64,000 nucleotides of DNA, from assembly GCA_043778625.1 (NCBI GenBank), contig JAYWFU010000001.1:42268-106267 (forward strand). The letters run 5' to 3'. This DNA is from JACMRI01 sp043778625 (GTDB lineage Bacteria > Bacteroidota > Bacteroidia > UBA4408). Below are positions 34,742-42,693 of this stretch, in pieces. How positions within the stretch are numbered: the first letter of the stretch is position 1; each line of letters starts with the position of its first letter. Made by a program: the position numbers and the translations under genes. The notes beneath the pieces were generated by a model, which did not search any database, had not been told where the DNA came from, and saw only the letters and a program-made list of their open reading frames with translations.

Positions 34742-35427
34742 TGAGTTTGCATATATTATTGGTAGAGGACGAAGAAAATATAGCGTCCACCATTGTACTT
34801 AATTTAGAACTAGAGGGCTACTCAGTAACGCATGCCAGCAAAGGAAAGCAGGGGTTAGAGTATGCGGTTAAAAAAAAGTACGATTTATTAATACTTGACG
34901 TAATGTTACCCGAAATGGACGGCTTTACTATTTGCCAAGAGGCACGTAAGGCGGGCATTACAACACCAATATTATTTTTAACCGCCAAAGGTACAAGTAC
35001 CGACAGGGTATTGGGCTTGAAGCTGGGCGCCGACGATTATTTAACCAAGCCGTTTGATTTAGAAGAATTTTTGTTGCGAGTTAAAAACTTATTAAAACGT
35101 AGCCCTTCTTACCATGATGAAAACCAATCGTACACCTTTAACAACAACACTATTAATTACATTAGTTATGATGTAATTAATTATAAAGGCGAAAAAAAAG
35201 AGTTGAACAAACGCGAAATGGAATTGCTACGCCTACTTGTGCAACGCCCTAATCAAGTAATATCTAGGGACGAAATATTGGAACGCCTCTGGAACAACGA
35301 GTCGTTGCCAACGCCTCGTACTATTGATAATTTTATACTTACCTATCGCAAATTATTTGAACTAAATAGCAAGGAAGCCCAGCATTTTCATAGCATACGA
35401 GGCATAGGTTACAAATTTACACCTTAA
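34741..35427 (+). CDS. OmpR/PhoB-family response regulator
   Basis: 228 residues: a receiver domain (1-120) with acidic residues in LLVEDEENI, the phospho-acceptor Asp53 in LLILDVMLP, Thr in LFLTAKG and Lys in YLTKPFD; then a winged-helix DNA-binding domain (about 130-226) with LNKREMELLRLL, VISRDEILERLW and FHSIRGIGYKF. It should bind promoter DNA upon phosphorylation. No histidine kinase gene lies in the window, so the cognate sensor is elsewhere. It overlaps the M28 gene by one base. Confidence 0.95.
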   Translation: MSLHILLVEDEENIASTIVLNLELEGYSVTHASKGKQGLEYAVKKKYDLLILDVMLPEMDGFTICQEARKAGITTPILFLTAKGTSTDRVLGLKLGADDYLTKPFDLEEFLLRVKNLLKRSPSYHDENQSYTFNNNTINYISYDVINYKGEKKELNKREMELLRLLVQRPNQVISRDEILERLWNNESLPTPRTIDNFILTYRKLFELNSKEAQHFHSIRGIGYKFTP

Positions 35428-35440
35428 TATAATTATTTAC

Positions 35441-37306
35441 GTGAACACATCGTTAGACAGCATAAACCAAACCGTTGATACCAACAAAAGCACAGGTTTA
35501 AAAAAGTTTTTTTCGTTTCTAGGTCCTGCCTACATGGTAAGTGTGGGCTATATGGACCCTGGCAACTGGGCCACTGATATAGCGGGAGGTTCACAGTTTG
35601 GCTACAAACTAATATGGGTGTTGTTAATGAGTAATTTAATAGCGCAATTATTACAAAGCCTTAGCGCACGCTTGGGCTTGGTAAGTGGATTAGATTTGGC
35701 GCAAGCAAGCCGCAAGAGTTATAATAAAACAGTAAATATTTGTTTGTATATATTAGCCGAAATAGCCATAGCCGCCTGCGATTTAGCCGAAGTTATAGGC
35801 ATGGCTATTGGGCTTAAATTATTGTTTGGTATGCCGTTAATGTACGGTGTAATAATTTCGGTGCTTGATACCTTTTTGTTATTGATATTGCTACACTACG
35901 GTGTGCGCAAGCTCGAAGCTTTTATAATAGCCTTGGTAACTATTATTGGATTGTCGTTTTTAATTCAAATGATTATTGCCCAACCCGTATTGGGCGATGT
36001 AGTGCAGGGCTTAGTACCTACTGCGCTTAACGCCGATGCCTTGTACATAAGCATTGGTATTATTGGGGCTACGGTTATGCCACACAATTTGTACTTGCAT
36101 TCGTCGCTGGTACAAACCCGTAAGTTTGAACGCACCGAACCCGAAATCAAAAAAGCTATTAAGTATAATTTAATTGATAGTACCATAGCTCTTAACGTAG
36201 CGTTTTTAATTAATGCGGCTTTATTAATACTTGCAGCAGCTACATTTTACAAAGTAGGTATGCACCAAGTAAGCGATTTGCAAGAAGCCCACCATTTACT
36301 ACAACCCATATTAGGCAGTAAATATGCGCCCATGTTGTTTGCCATAGCATTAATTGCGGCAGGGCAATCAAGCACTATTACAGGTACATTAGCAGGGCAA
36401 ATAGTTATGGAGGGGCACATTAATTTACGTGTGCAACCATGGGTACGCCGCATTATTACACGTATGCTGGCCGTAGTGCCTGCATTATTTGTATTGGTGT
36501 ATTATGGGGAGAGCAAAGCTACCGAAATGCTTATTGGTAGCCAAGTTATACTAAGTTTACAGTTAGGCTTTGCGGTTATTCCGTTAATACGCTATGTAAG
36601 TAATAAAACTACTATGAACACCTTTGCCATAAGCCTCAAAACCAAAATTACGGCCTGGATATGCGCAGGTATTATTGTGGCATTAAATTTAAAATTAGTG
36701 GTGGAACAAATTATTAACATGCACGCACAAAGCATTGTTAATCCTGTGGTTTTTTATGTGGTGATACTTCCGTTAGCGCTGGCAATATTGGTGTTGCTAC
36801 TCTACATAACTTTTACTCCGTTTAAATTAAATGCGGAAGAAACTGCAGTGCAAGGCATGCACAACAGAGCCGACGAATTAACAATAGTGGTTAATACTCC
36901 GTATAAAAATATTGCTATTGCCGTGGACTTTAGTAACATGGACGATACCGCTGTAAGCCACGCCATTGCTCAAGGTGGAACAACGGCCAACTACACTTTA
37001 ATACACGTAGTGGAAACCGTAGGGGCATTGGTTTTTGGTAAAGATGTAGATGATAAAGAAACTCAGGACGACCTCAATCATATTAATGCTTACATATCGC
37101 AATTGCGTAACAAAGGCTATACGGTTAATTACAAATTAGCATTTGGAAACCCTAAAAAAGCCATACCCACCAGCGTTAACGACTTACAGTGCGACCTGCT
37201 AGTAATGGCAGTACATGGGCATAATACGTTTATGGATTTAATACTTGGTACTACTGTTGAAACTGTGCGCCACAATATTAAAGTGCCTTTGCTAATTGTT
37301 AATTAA
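35441..37306 (+). CDS. Nramp-family divalent metal transporter fused to a UspA domain
   Basis: 621 residues from GTG. Residues of about 20-430 form an Nramp/MntH transporter: the metal-binding TM1 motif DPGN (residues 39-42) in GYMDPGNWATDIAGG and the TM6 motif MPHNLYLHS are both present, and the conserved GQSSTITGTLAGQIVMEG lies near residue 310. From about residue 485 a universal stress protein domain follows (NIAIAVDFSN), with VMAVHGHNTFMDLILGTTVE as the nucleotide-binding loop. It should import Mn2+ or Fe2+ with protons; the cytoplasmic UspA domain may sense ATP or regulate transport. It follows the regulator gene by 13 bases. Confidence 0.92.
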   Translation: MNTSLDSINQTVDTNKSTGLKKFFSFLGPAYMVSVGYMDPGNWATDIAGGSQFGYKLIWVLLMSNLIAQLLQSLSARLGLVSGLDLAQASRKSYNKTVNICLYILAEIAIAACDLAEVIGMAIGLKLLFGMPLMYGVIISVLDTFLLLILLHYGVRKLEAFIIALVTIIGLSFLIQMIIAQPVLGDVVQGLVPTALNADALYISIGIIGATVMPHNLYLHSSLVQTRKFERTEPEIKKAIKYNLIDSTIALNVAFLINAALLILAAATFYKVGMHQVSDLQEAHHLLQPILGSKYAPMLFAIALIAAGQSSTITGTLAGQIVMEGHINLRVQPWVRRIITRMLAVVPALFVLVYYGESKATEMLIGSQVILSLQLGFAVIPLIRYVSNKTTMNTFAISLKTKITAWICAGIIVALNLKLVVEQIINMHAQSIVNPVVFYVVILPLALAILVLLLYITFTPFKLNAEETAVQGMHNRADELTIVVNTPYKNIAIAVDFSNMDDTAVSHAIAQGGTTANYTLIHVVETVGALVFGKDVDDKETQDDLNHINAYISQLRNKGYTVNYKLAFGNPKKAIPTSVNDLQCDLLVMAVHGHNTFMDLILGTTVETVRHNIKVPLLIVN

Positions 37307-37323
37307 CTAATTAATACCATACA

Positions 37324-37383
37324 CACCCACTACATGCAACGTGCGCTACAATTGGCTAGGCAAGGTTATGGTAACGTAGCACC
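37324..37383 (+). pseudogene. Duplicated 5' fragment of ribD
   Basis: These 60 bases match 37462-37521 inside ribD at 57 positions, encoding HYMQRALQLA(R)QGYGNVAP. The copy lacks the rest of the gene, runs into a dispersed repeat at 37391 and meets a stop shortly afterwards. It is a partial tandem duplication just upstream of the intact gene. Confidence 0.85.
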
Positions 37384-37390
37384 CCGCCGC

Positions 37391-37415
37391 CTTGGTTCGT
37401 GTCCTCACGAAACAA
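37391..37415 (+). repeat. Dispersed CTTGGTTCGTG...ACGAAACAAAA repeat
   Basis: Closely matches the left arm at 29373-29395 and carries a short stem TTCGTG-TCCT-CACGAA. It sits at the junction between the partial ribD copy and the intact gene, suggesting it was involved in the duplication. Confidence 0.6.
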
Positions 37416-37450
37416 AACAATATACCAATTAATTTTTATAAATTAAAGTA

Positions 37451-38482
37451 ATGAATACACCCACCCACTACATGCAACGTGCGCTACAACTGGCGGGGCA
37501 AGGTTATGGTAACGTAGCACCTAACCCTATGGTGGGTTGTGTTATTGTGTGCAACGATGTTATAATTGGTGAGGGATACCACCAAACCTATGGGCAAGCA
37601 CATGCTGAAGTTAATGCAATAAATAGTATAATCAATAAAGCACTATTACCTCAAAGTACGGTCTATGTTACGCTTGAGCCTTGTTCGCATTTTGGCAAGA
37701 CGCCACCCTGTGCTAACTTATTAGTGCAACACCACGTAGCCAAAGTAGTTGTAGCCACCCTCGACCCTAACCCTCTAGTGGCGGGTAAAGGCGTTGAGTT
37801 ATTAGGTAATGCAGGTATAACGGTAGAAGTAGGCGTGTTGCAACACGAGGCACAACAGCTCAATAAACGGTTTTTTGTAAATCAAGCACTGCAATTACCC
37901 TATATTATTTTAAAATATGCCCAAAGTGCTAACGGCTGCATAGCCAATGCTAATAGGCAACCCGTGGCTATAACCAATGCTACCACTAACCAACTTATGC
38001 ACCAATACCGTGCGGGCGAGCAAGCCATAATGGTGGGTTACAATACAGTTATGACTGATAATCCATCGCTTACCACACGCCACGTAGCAGGGGCAACCCC
38101 CACACGTATTGTTATTGATAATGATTTAACGCTACCGCTAGATAAACTATTTTTTGCCAATAACGCTCCTGTTATAGTTTTAAACACCATCAAAACCGAA
38201 ACGGAACAACATATTCAATACCTTAAAATTGAAAAAAATGCTACGCTATTACACATATTTAAACTATTATATTCTCAAGGCATTAGTAGCGTACTAGTAG
38301 AGGGGGGCGCTAAATTATTGCAAAGTTGTATTAACCAACAATTGTGGCACGAAGCCATAGTTATTACAGGGCAATTAGTTATTAGTAATGGATACAAATC
38401 CCCTTTACTTACTCGTGCACAATTAATGCAAAATACTCACAATGGCACCGATGTTATTAATTATTATACTAAGTGCAATTAG
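37451..38482 (+). CDS. ribD: Bifunctional diaminohydroxyphosphoribosylaminopyrimidine deaminase / 5-amino-6-(5-phosphoribosylamino)uracil reductase
   Basis: 343 residues. The N-terminal deaminase domain has the zinc signature HAE at residues 51-53 and PCSHFGKTPPC with Cys78 and Cys87. The C-terminal reductase domain (about 150-340) includes ILKYAQSANGCIA, the VGYNTVMTDNPSLTTR substrate loop and VLVEGGAKLLQS. It catalyses the second and third steps of riboflavin synthesis in the cytoplasm. The other rib genes are not in the window. The intact start is 68 bases after the partial upstream copy ends. Confidence 0.95.
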   Translation: MNTPTHYMQRALQLAGQGYGNVAPNPMVGCVIVCNDVIIGEGYHQTYGQAHAEVNAINSIINKALLPQSTVYVTLEPCSHFGKTPPCANLLVQHHVAKVVVATLDPNPLVAGKGVELLGNAGITVEVGVLQHEAQQLNKRFFVNQALQLPYIILKYAQSANGCIANANRQPVAITNATTNQLMHQYRAGEQAIMVGYNTVMTDNPSLTTRHVAGATPTRIVIDNDLTLPLDKLFFANNAPVIVLNTIKTETEQHIQYLKIEKNATLLHIFKLLYSQGISSVLVEGGAKLLQSCINQQLWHEAIVITGQLVISNGYKSPLLTRAQLMQNTHNGTDVINYYTKCN

Positions 38483-38493
38483 TTAATACGGCG

Positions 38494-39462
38494 CTAAAAC
38501 TTAATACCTATTTTAATACCTCCCCAGCCTGCAGGCACCTCCCCAGTTTCAAATTCGCGGGTTATTAAGGCTCTCGAATATTCTAAGTACAACTTACGTG
38601 TTTGTAATACAATACCCACGTTGCCTTGGGCTGTAAATCGCTTAACGCCTTGTGCGCTAATGGTATAGGGGCTTTGGCGGTTAATTAAGCCACCTTGCAA
38701 GGTAGCATCGTAACCCACCGCAGTTACTAAGGGCTGTATATAGCCATATAACTGAAATTTACTAACGTGTTGTATGCTCGAAAAAGGATTATTTATTAAC
38801 CCAAAAGTGGTATTAAAACCCGCTGAAGCATTACTAAATAATGTACCTAACCTAACGGAGGAATTAGCCTGTAACGAAACTATGTTTTTGTAACGAAGCA
38901 ATTGTTGCTCGTAATCAATTTGATAATTTAGTACCACATCATTACTTATTTGATTATGCCACCCATGTGGTAGTATATTGCCAGTAGCCTTGTGTATACC
39001 CGTTTGCATAGCATTACCAAACGCAAGCGAACCAATTACCCCTATGTTAAATGACGAAACTATACGGTGCTTTTTTACGGTATCAGTAGCTATTACAAAA
39101 CTCTTGAGCATAATAGCGGCTGCAAAGGGTCTGTCGCCGTACTGAATGTTATATCGTTCAATATAATTGGCGGTATAACCTATGTGTTCAACAGCTATAC
39201 CGTATTTATACTCATTGTTTTGTTTGGGACGTATAAAAACATAATTTAACGGATTTTTGGTTAGTTTTTTCGATACTAGCTCAAAACTATATCCTTGGGT
39301 ATAATTTCGGTCAGTTTTTGAAAAATAATCGTTGTCGTAATTAATTCTAAAGTATTCGTCACGTTTCATATCTCTGTACGAAATCATATTGTCTATTTTT
39401 TGAGCAAATAAATTGCTGCTATTACAAAATATAAAAAAAGCTGTGTAGTAAATTGTTTTCAT
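38494..39462 (-). CDS. LpxR-family lipid A deacylase (DUF2219)
   Basis: 322 residues with a signal peptide (MKTIYYTAFFIFCNSSNLFAQ). The pattern INYDNDYFSKTDRNYTQGYSFE is the family opening with the calcium-site Asn-Asp and T-D-x-x-Y-T-x-G motif; YGDRPFAA and GNILPHGWHNQISND follow, then beta-strands to the C-terminus. LpxR removes the 3'-acyloxyacyl group from lipid A in the outer membrane. Substrate specificity here is inferred from the family. It converges on ribD with 11 bases between the two genes. Confidence 0.82.
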   Translation of the reverse strand: MKTIYYTAFFIFCNSSNLFAQKIDNMISYRDMKRDEYFRINYDNDYFSKTDRNYTQGYSFELVSKKLTKNPLNYVFIRPKQNNEYKYGIAVEHIGYTANYIERYNIQYGDRPFAAAIMLKSFVIATDTVKKHRIVSSFNIGVIGSLAFGNAMQTGIHKATGNILPHGWHNQISNDVVLNYQIDYEQQLLRYKNIVSLQANSSVRLGTLFSNASAGFNTTFGLINNPFSSIQHVSKFQLYGYIQPLVTAVGYDATLQGGLINRQSPYTISAQGVKRFTAQGNVGIVLQTRKLYLEYSRALITREFETGEVPAGWGGIKIGIKF

Positions 39463-39630
39463 GTAATAATATACGCAAAAAATAGATTGTTTGGTTAAAA
39501 ATTAACTTAAATTAGTGTGCAAACTAACCTAAGTATGAATCAAAAAAGGTTTAACTAACATCAATTAGAGTTGAAGTAAAATCAATATGTTTTTTTTACG
39601 TAAAAAGTTTTATACTTTGCCATTAAAACC

Positions 39631-39638
39631 TACATTTG
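39631..39638 (+). promoter_or_regulatory. Putative -7 box of the atp operon (TACATTTG)
   Basis: An exact TAnnTTTG match 28 bases before atpB. The -33 region has only a TTTT-like element near 39607. Confidence 0.5.
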
Positions 39639-39666
39639 CACAAAATTCACACTTTAACAATTACCT

Positions 39667-40818
39667 ATGCGTCTAATAGTACAAAAGTTTTTAATTGGTC
39701 TGTTTTCAATTTTATTAATTAATAATTCGGTAGTTAAAGCACAGCACGAAACACAACCCGTAGTAGTGCCTGCCAACGAAATAAATGAAGCTGAGGTAAT
39801 GGAAGCACAGAATGCAGGTGCAGATATTGTAAACCACGACGATGTAAAGAAAAAATTTAACGCAGGCGAAATGATTGTGGAGCACATTACCGATGCCCAC
39901 GACTGGCACATTTGCGATTATGCAGGCAAACCAATAGGGTTTCCGTTACCCATTATTATTTATTCTACTACCAAAGGCATGCAGTTGTTTTCGTCAGCTC
40001 GCTTTGAGCATGGTCATGCAAGTTACGAAGGTTACTCGTTGGCTAAACAAAAAATTGTAAGCCAAGATGCCAACGAAACTTTTTATGATGTTTCAATTAC
40101 TAAAAACGTAATGGCAATATTCATTAGCATTGCAGTATTGTTAGTAGTGTTTTTATCAACTGCTCGCGCTTACACACGCCGCCCTAACCAAGCGCCCAAA
40201 GGCATACAGTCGGTAGTAGAACCATTCATTATTTTTGTACGTGATGAAATTGCTAAGCCTAACATAGGTCCTAAGTACGAGCGTTACTTACCCATATTGC
40301 TTACTATATTTTTCTTTATTTGGGTAAATAATTTATTGGGTATTATCCCAATATTCCCAGGTGGGGCTAACGTTACAGGTAATATTGCAGTTACGTTGGT
40401 ATTGGCGTTAATAGTGTTCTTTATTACCACGTTATCAGCCAACAAAGATTACTGGATGCATATATTTAACACACCAGGCGTGCCATGGTGGTTAAAGTTT
40501 CCTGTGCCATTAATGCCAGTAGTGGAGCTTATGGGCGCATTAACTAAGCCTGTGGTACTAACGTTGCGTTTGTTTGCCAACATTACCGCAGGGCACATTA
40601 TTGTATTAGCATTTATTGGTTTGATATTTATTTTTGGCGAAAGTAATGTAGGTGTAGGCTTAGGTGTATCTATTGCATCGGTAGCGTTTGCAGTTTTTAT
40701 GGACGTTATGGAATTGTTAGTAGCATTTTTACAAGCCTATGTATTTACGTTACTTTCCGCTATTTACTTTGGTTCAGCGGTAGAGGAGCATCATCACGCC
40801 GAAGAGCACGCACATTAA
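39667..40818 (+). CDS. atpB: ATP synthase F0 subunit a
   Basis: 383 residues, longer than the usual 270 because of an N-terminal signal-like segment and a periplasmic extension of about 150 residues, normal in Bacteroidota. The conserved helix with the essential Arg is seen in LTKPVVLTLRLFANITAGHI, and ELLVAFLQAYVFTLLSAIYFG closes the protein. It forms the proton half-channels at the c-ring. A His-rich tail (EEHHHAEEHAH) ends it. It is the first gene of the BEFHAG operon. Confidence 0.96.
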   Translation: MRLIVQKFLIGLFSILLINNSVVKAQHETQPVVVPANEINEAEVMEAQNAGADIVNHDDVKKKFNAGEMIVEHITDAHDWHICDYAGKPIGFPLPIIIYSTTKGMQLFSSARFEHGHASYEGYSLAKQKIVSQDANETFYDVSITKNVMAIFISIAVLLVVFLSTARAYTRRPNQAPKGIQSVVEPFIIFVRDEIAKPNIGPKYERYLPILLTIFFFIWVNNLLGIIPIFPGGANVTGNIAVTLVLALIVFFITTLSANKDYWMHIFNTPGVPWWLKFPVPLMPVVELMGALTKPVVLTLRLFANITAGHIIVLAFIGLIFIFGESNVGVGLGVSIASVAFAVFMDVMELLVAFLQAYVFTLLSAIYFGSAVEEHHHAEEHAH

Positions 40819-40852
40819 TTATTATTTACAACAACAAATATTTTACCCCAAA

Positions 40853-40869
40853 CTCCCGATGGTCGGGAG
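40853..40869 (+). promoter_or_regulatory. Intercistronic hairpin atpB-atpE
   Basis: CTCCCGA-TGG-TCGGGAG forms a compact 7-bp GC-rich stem 34 bases after atpB. It may be an RNA-processing or stability element that raises expression of the c subunit. Confidence 0.55.
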
Positions 40870-40898
40870 CTTATTTAACAACAAAAAACAACAAAACT

Positions 40899-41153
40899 AT
40901 GTTATTAAACATGTTATTACAAGCTACAGCTGACTCTACTACAGGCCTTATGGGTGCTGGTATTGGTGCTGGTATTGCTGCTTTGGCAGCAGGTTTAGGT
41001 ATTGGTCGTATTGGTGGTTCTGCTTTAGAGTCTATCGCACGTCAACCAGAAGCTACTGGTGACATTCGTACCAACATGATCGTAGCTGCTGCCTTAGTTG
41101 AGGGAGCTGCATTTTTTGCGATTGTGGTATGTTTGTTAATCGTTTTCAAATAG
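40899..41153 (+). CDS. atpE: ATP synthase F0 subunit c
   Basis: 84 residues with two transmembrane hairpin helices: GAGIGAGIAALAAGLGIGR with the glycine zipper, the polar loop RQPEATGD, then the ion-binding Glu68 in ALVEGAAFFAIVV. Subunit c forms the rotor ring. No glutamine or serine of the sodium-binding type is apparent next to Glu68, so a proton is the likely coupling ion. Flanked on both sides by hairpins. Confidence 0.96.
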   Translation: MLLNMLLQATADSTTGLMGAGIGAGIAALAAGLGIGRIGGSALESIARQPEATGDIRTNMIVAAALVEGAAFFAIVVCLLIVFK

Positions 41154-41194
41154 TACCCGAAAACCGATTAAGCACACAGCTTAACAACACTTAA

Positions 41195-41240
41195 ATAATT
41201 ACCGTTGCTGCAACGGTTGGTTGCACAACGGTAATTATTT
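41195..41240 (+). promoter_or_regulatory. Long intercistronic hairpin atpE-atpF
   Basis: About 19 base pairs between AATAATTACCGTTG and CAACGGTAATTATT, continued by TGCAA/TTGCA with one bulge and a CGGTTGG loop. It lies in a 147-base gap between atpE and atpF, probably stabilising the atpE message or attenuating readthrough. Confidence 0.65.
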
Positions 41241-41300
41241 TAATTCAACAACAACAAAATATCATTATCAAACTAATATAATTAAAACATCCCACACACT

Positions 41301-41795
41301 ATGGAATTAGTTACCCCCGGCTTAGGCTTATTAATATGGATGAGCATTGCATTTGGAATATTATTTATTCTGTTAAAAATGTTTGCTTGGAAACCAATAT
41401 TGGCTATGATAGCCGAGCGCGAAAAAGGAATTGAAGACGCATTAGTAGCGGCCGAACAAGCTAAAAAAGAATTACGTGAGCTAAATCAAACTAACGAACG
41501 TTTGTTGTTAGAAGCACGTGCTGAGCGCGATGCAATGCTTAAAGAAGCACGCGAAGCCCGTGAGGAAGTTATTAAAACTGCTAAAGATGCGGCTAAAATT
41601 GAAGCGGATAAAATAATGGTGAGCGCACGCGAAGCTATTAATAACGAAAAAAATGCGGCTATGGCAGAAGTTAAAAACCAAGTAGCTACCTTATCAATTG
41701 AAATTGCTGAGCGTATTGTGCGTGCAGAATTATCTAGCGAAAGCAAACAAAAAGCATTGAACGAACAATTGCTTAACGATATTAAATTAAACTAA
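41301..41795 (+). CDS. atpF: ATP synthase F0 subunit b
   Basis: 164 residues: a single N-terminal membrane helix (LGLLIWMSIAFGILFILL), then a long charged coiled coil (about 30-160) rich in Ala, Glu and Lys. It is the peripheral stator stalk binding delta and alpha. It is separated from atpH by two bases. Confidence 0.96.
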   Translation: MELVTPGLGLLIWMSIAFGILFILLKMFAWKPILAMIAEREKGIEDALVAAEQAKKELRELNQTNERLLLEARAERDAMLKEAREAREEVIKTAKDAAKIEADKIMVSAREAINNEKNAAMAEVKNQVATLSIEIAERIVRAELSSESKQKALNEQLLNDIKLN

Positions 41796-41797
41796 CT

Positions 41798-42334
41798 ATG
41801 AAATCGGTTGCTGCATCATCGCGCTACGCGAAATCATTACTACAATTAGCTGTGGAGCAAAATGCTTTGGAGCTAGTAAATACTGACATTAAAGGACTAC
41901 AAACCGTACTAAACGATGCGGAGTTTGTTAGCTTTATTAAAAGCCCAATAATAACGGCCGATAAAAAAGTAAGCGTACTTAAAGCATTGTTTCAAGGTAA
42001 GGTTAGCCCACTTACTCTACAGTTTTTAACCTTGTTAGCTAACAAACGCCGTGAGGGATTGTTGGCAGGTATTGCCACGTCGTTTCAGGAGCAATACAAC
42101 GCTATGCGCAATATTATTAAAGCGGAAGTAGTTACTGCTACTGGCCTTGACGACACCTTACGCCAACGTGTGTACGACTTAATAAAACAAGTAAACAACA
42201 CAGAGGTTGAAATAGTAGAAAAAATTGATACCGCAATAATAGGTGGATTCATACTTAACATAGGTAGCAAACAATACGACAATAGTGTATTACGTAGCTT
42301 GCAGGCAATTAAAAATAAATTATCAAATAACTAA
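41798..42334 (+). CDS. atpH: ATP synthase F1 subunit delta
   Basis: 178 residues. The N-terminal helical domain begins ASSRYAKSLLQLAVEQ, the typical OSCP/delta start, and the C-terminal signature GGFILNIGSKQYDNSVLRSL is intact. It joins the b-stalk to the top of F1. Five bases separate it from the PKD lipoprotein gene. Confidence 0.96.
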   Translation: MKSVAASSRYAKSLLQLAVEQNALELVNTDIKGLQTVLNDAEFVSFIKSPIITADKKVSVLKALFQGKVSPLTLQFLTLLANKRREGLLAGIATSFQEQYNAMRNIIKAEVVTATGLDDTLRQRVYDLIKQVNNTEVEIVEKIDTAIIGGFILNIGSKQYDNSVLRSLQAIKNKLSNN

Positions 42335-42339
42335 AAAAA

Positions 42340-42654
42340 ATGAACATTATGAAAACAATAAATTTATTATTTCCTGTGGCTATCTTATTTGTAGTTGGTT
42401 GTACAAAAACTCCTCAAGCGTGCTTTGTTGCCGACAAAGGAAAGGTAGCAAAAGTTAACGAGGAAGTTCAGTTTGACGCATCATGCTCAACAAACGCTAC
42501 AAGTTATTCATGGGATTTTGGTGATGGTACAGCTGCTTCGGAAGGGGCGTCAGTTAAGCACAAATATTCTACGGCAGCAATTTATAATGTTAAGTTAACG
42601 GCTAAAAATAAGCGTAAAGAAAACACCTCAACAGTTGCACTTACGATTAACTAA
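42340..42654 (+). CDS. PKD-domain lipoprotein inside the atp operon
   Basis: 104 residues, or 101 from the second ATG at 42349. The lipoprotein signal NLLFPVAILFVVGC has its Cys at residue 21. A single PKD domain follows: VNEEVQFDASCSTNATSYSWDFGDGT (quoted in two parts: VNEEVQFDASC and YSWDFGDGT) and the closing YNVKLTAKNK. PKD folds mediate surface interactions. It lies five bases after atpH and 39 bases before atpA on the same strand, so it should be transcribed with the ATP synthase genes, which is unusual. Any role with the enzyme is unproven. Confidence 0.85.
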   Translation: MNIMKTINLLFPVAILFVVGCTKTPQACFVADKGKVAKVNEEVQFDASCSTNATSYSWDFGDGTAASEGASVKHKYSTAAIYNVKLTAKNKRKENTSTVALTIN

Positions 42655-42693
42655 TCATCAAACAAACAACTAGCACTTTATAATTAAACGATT

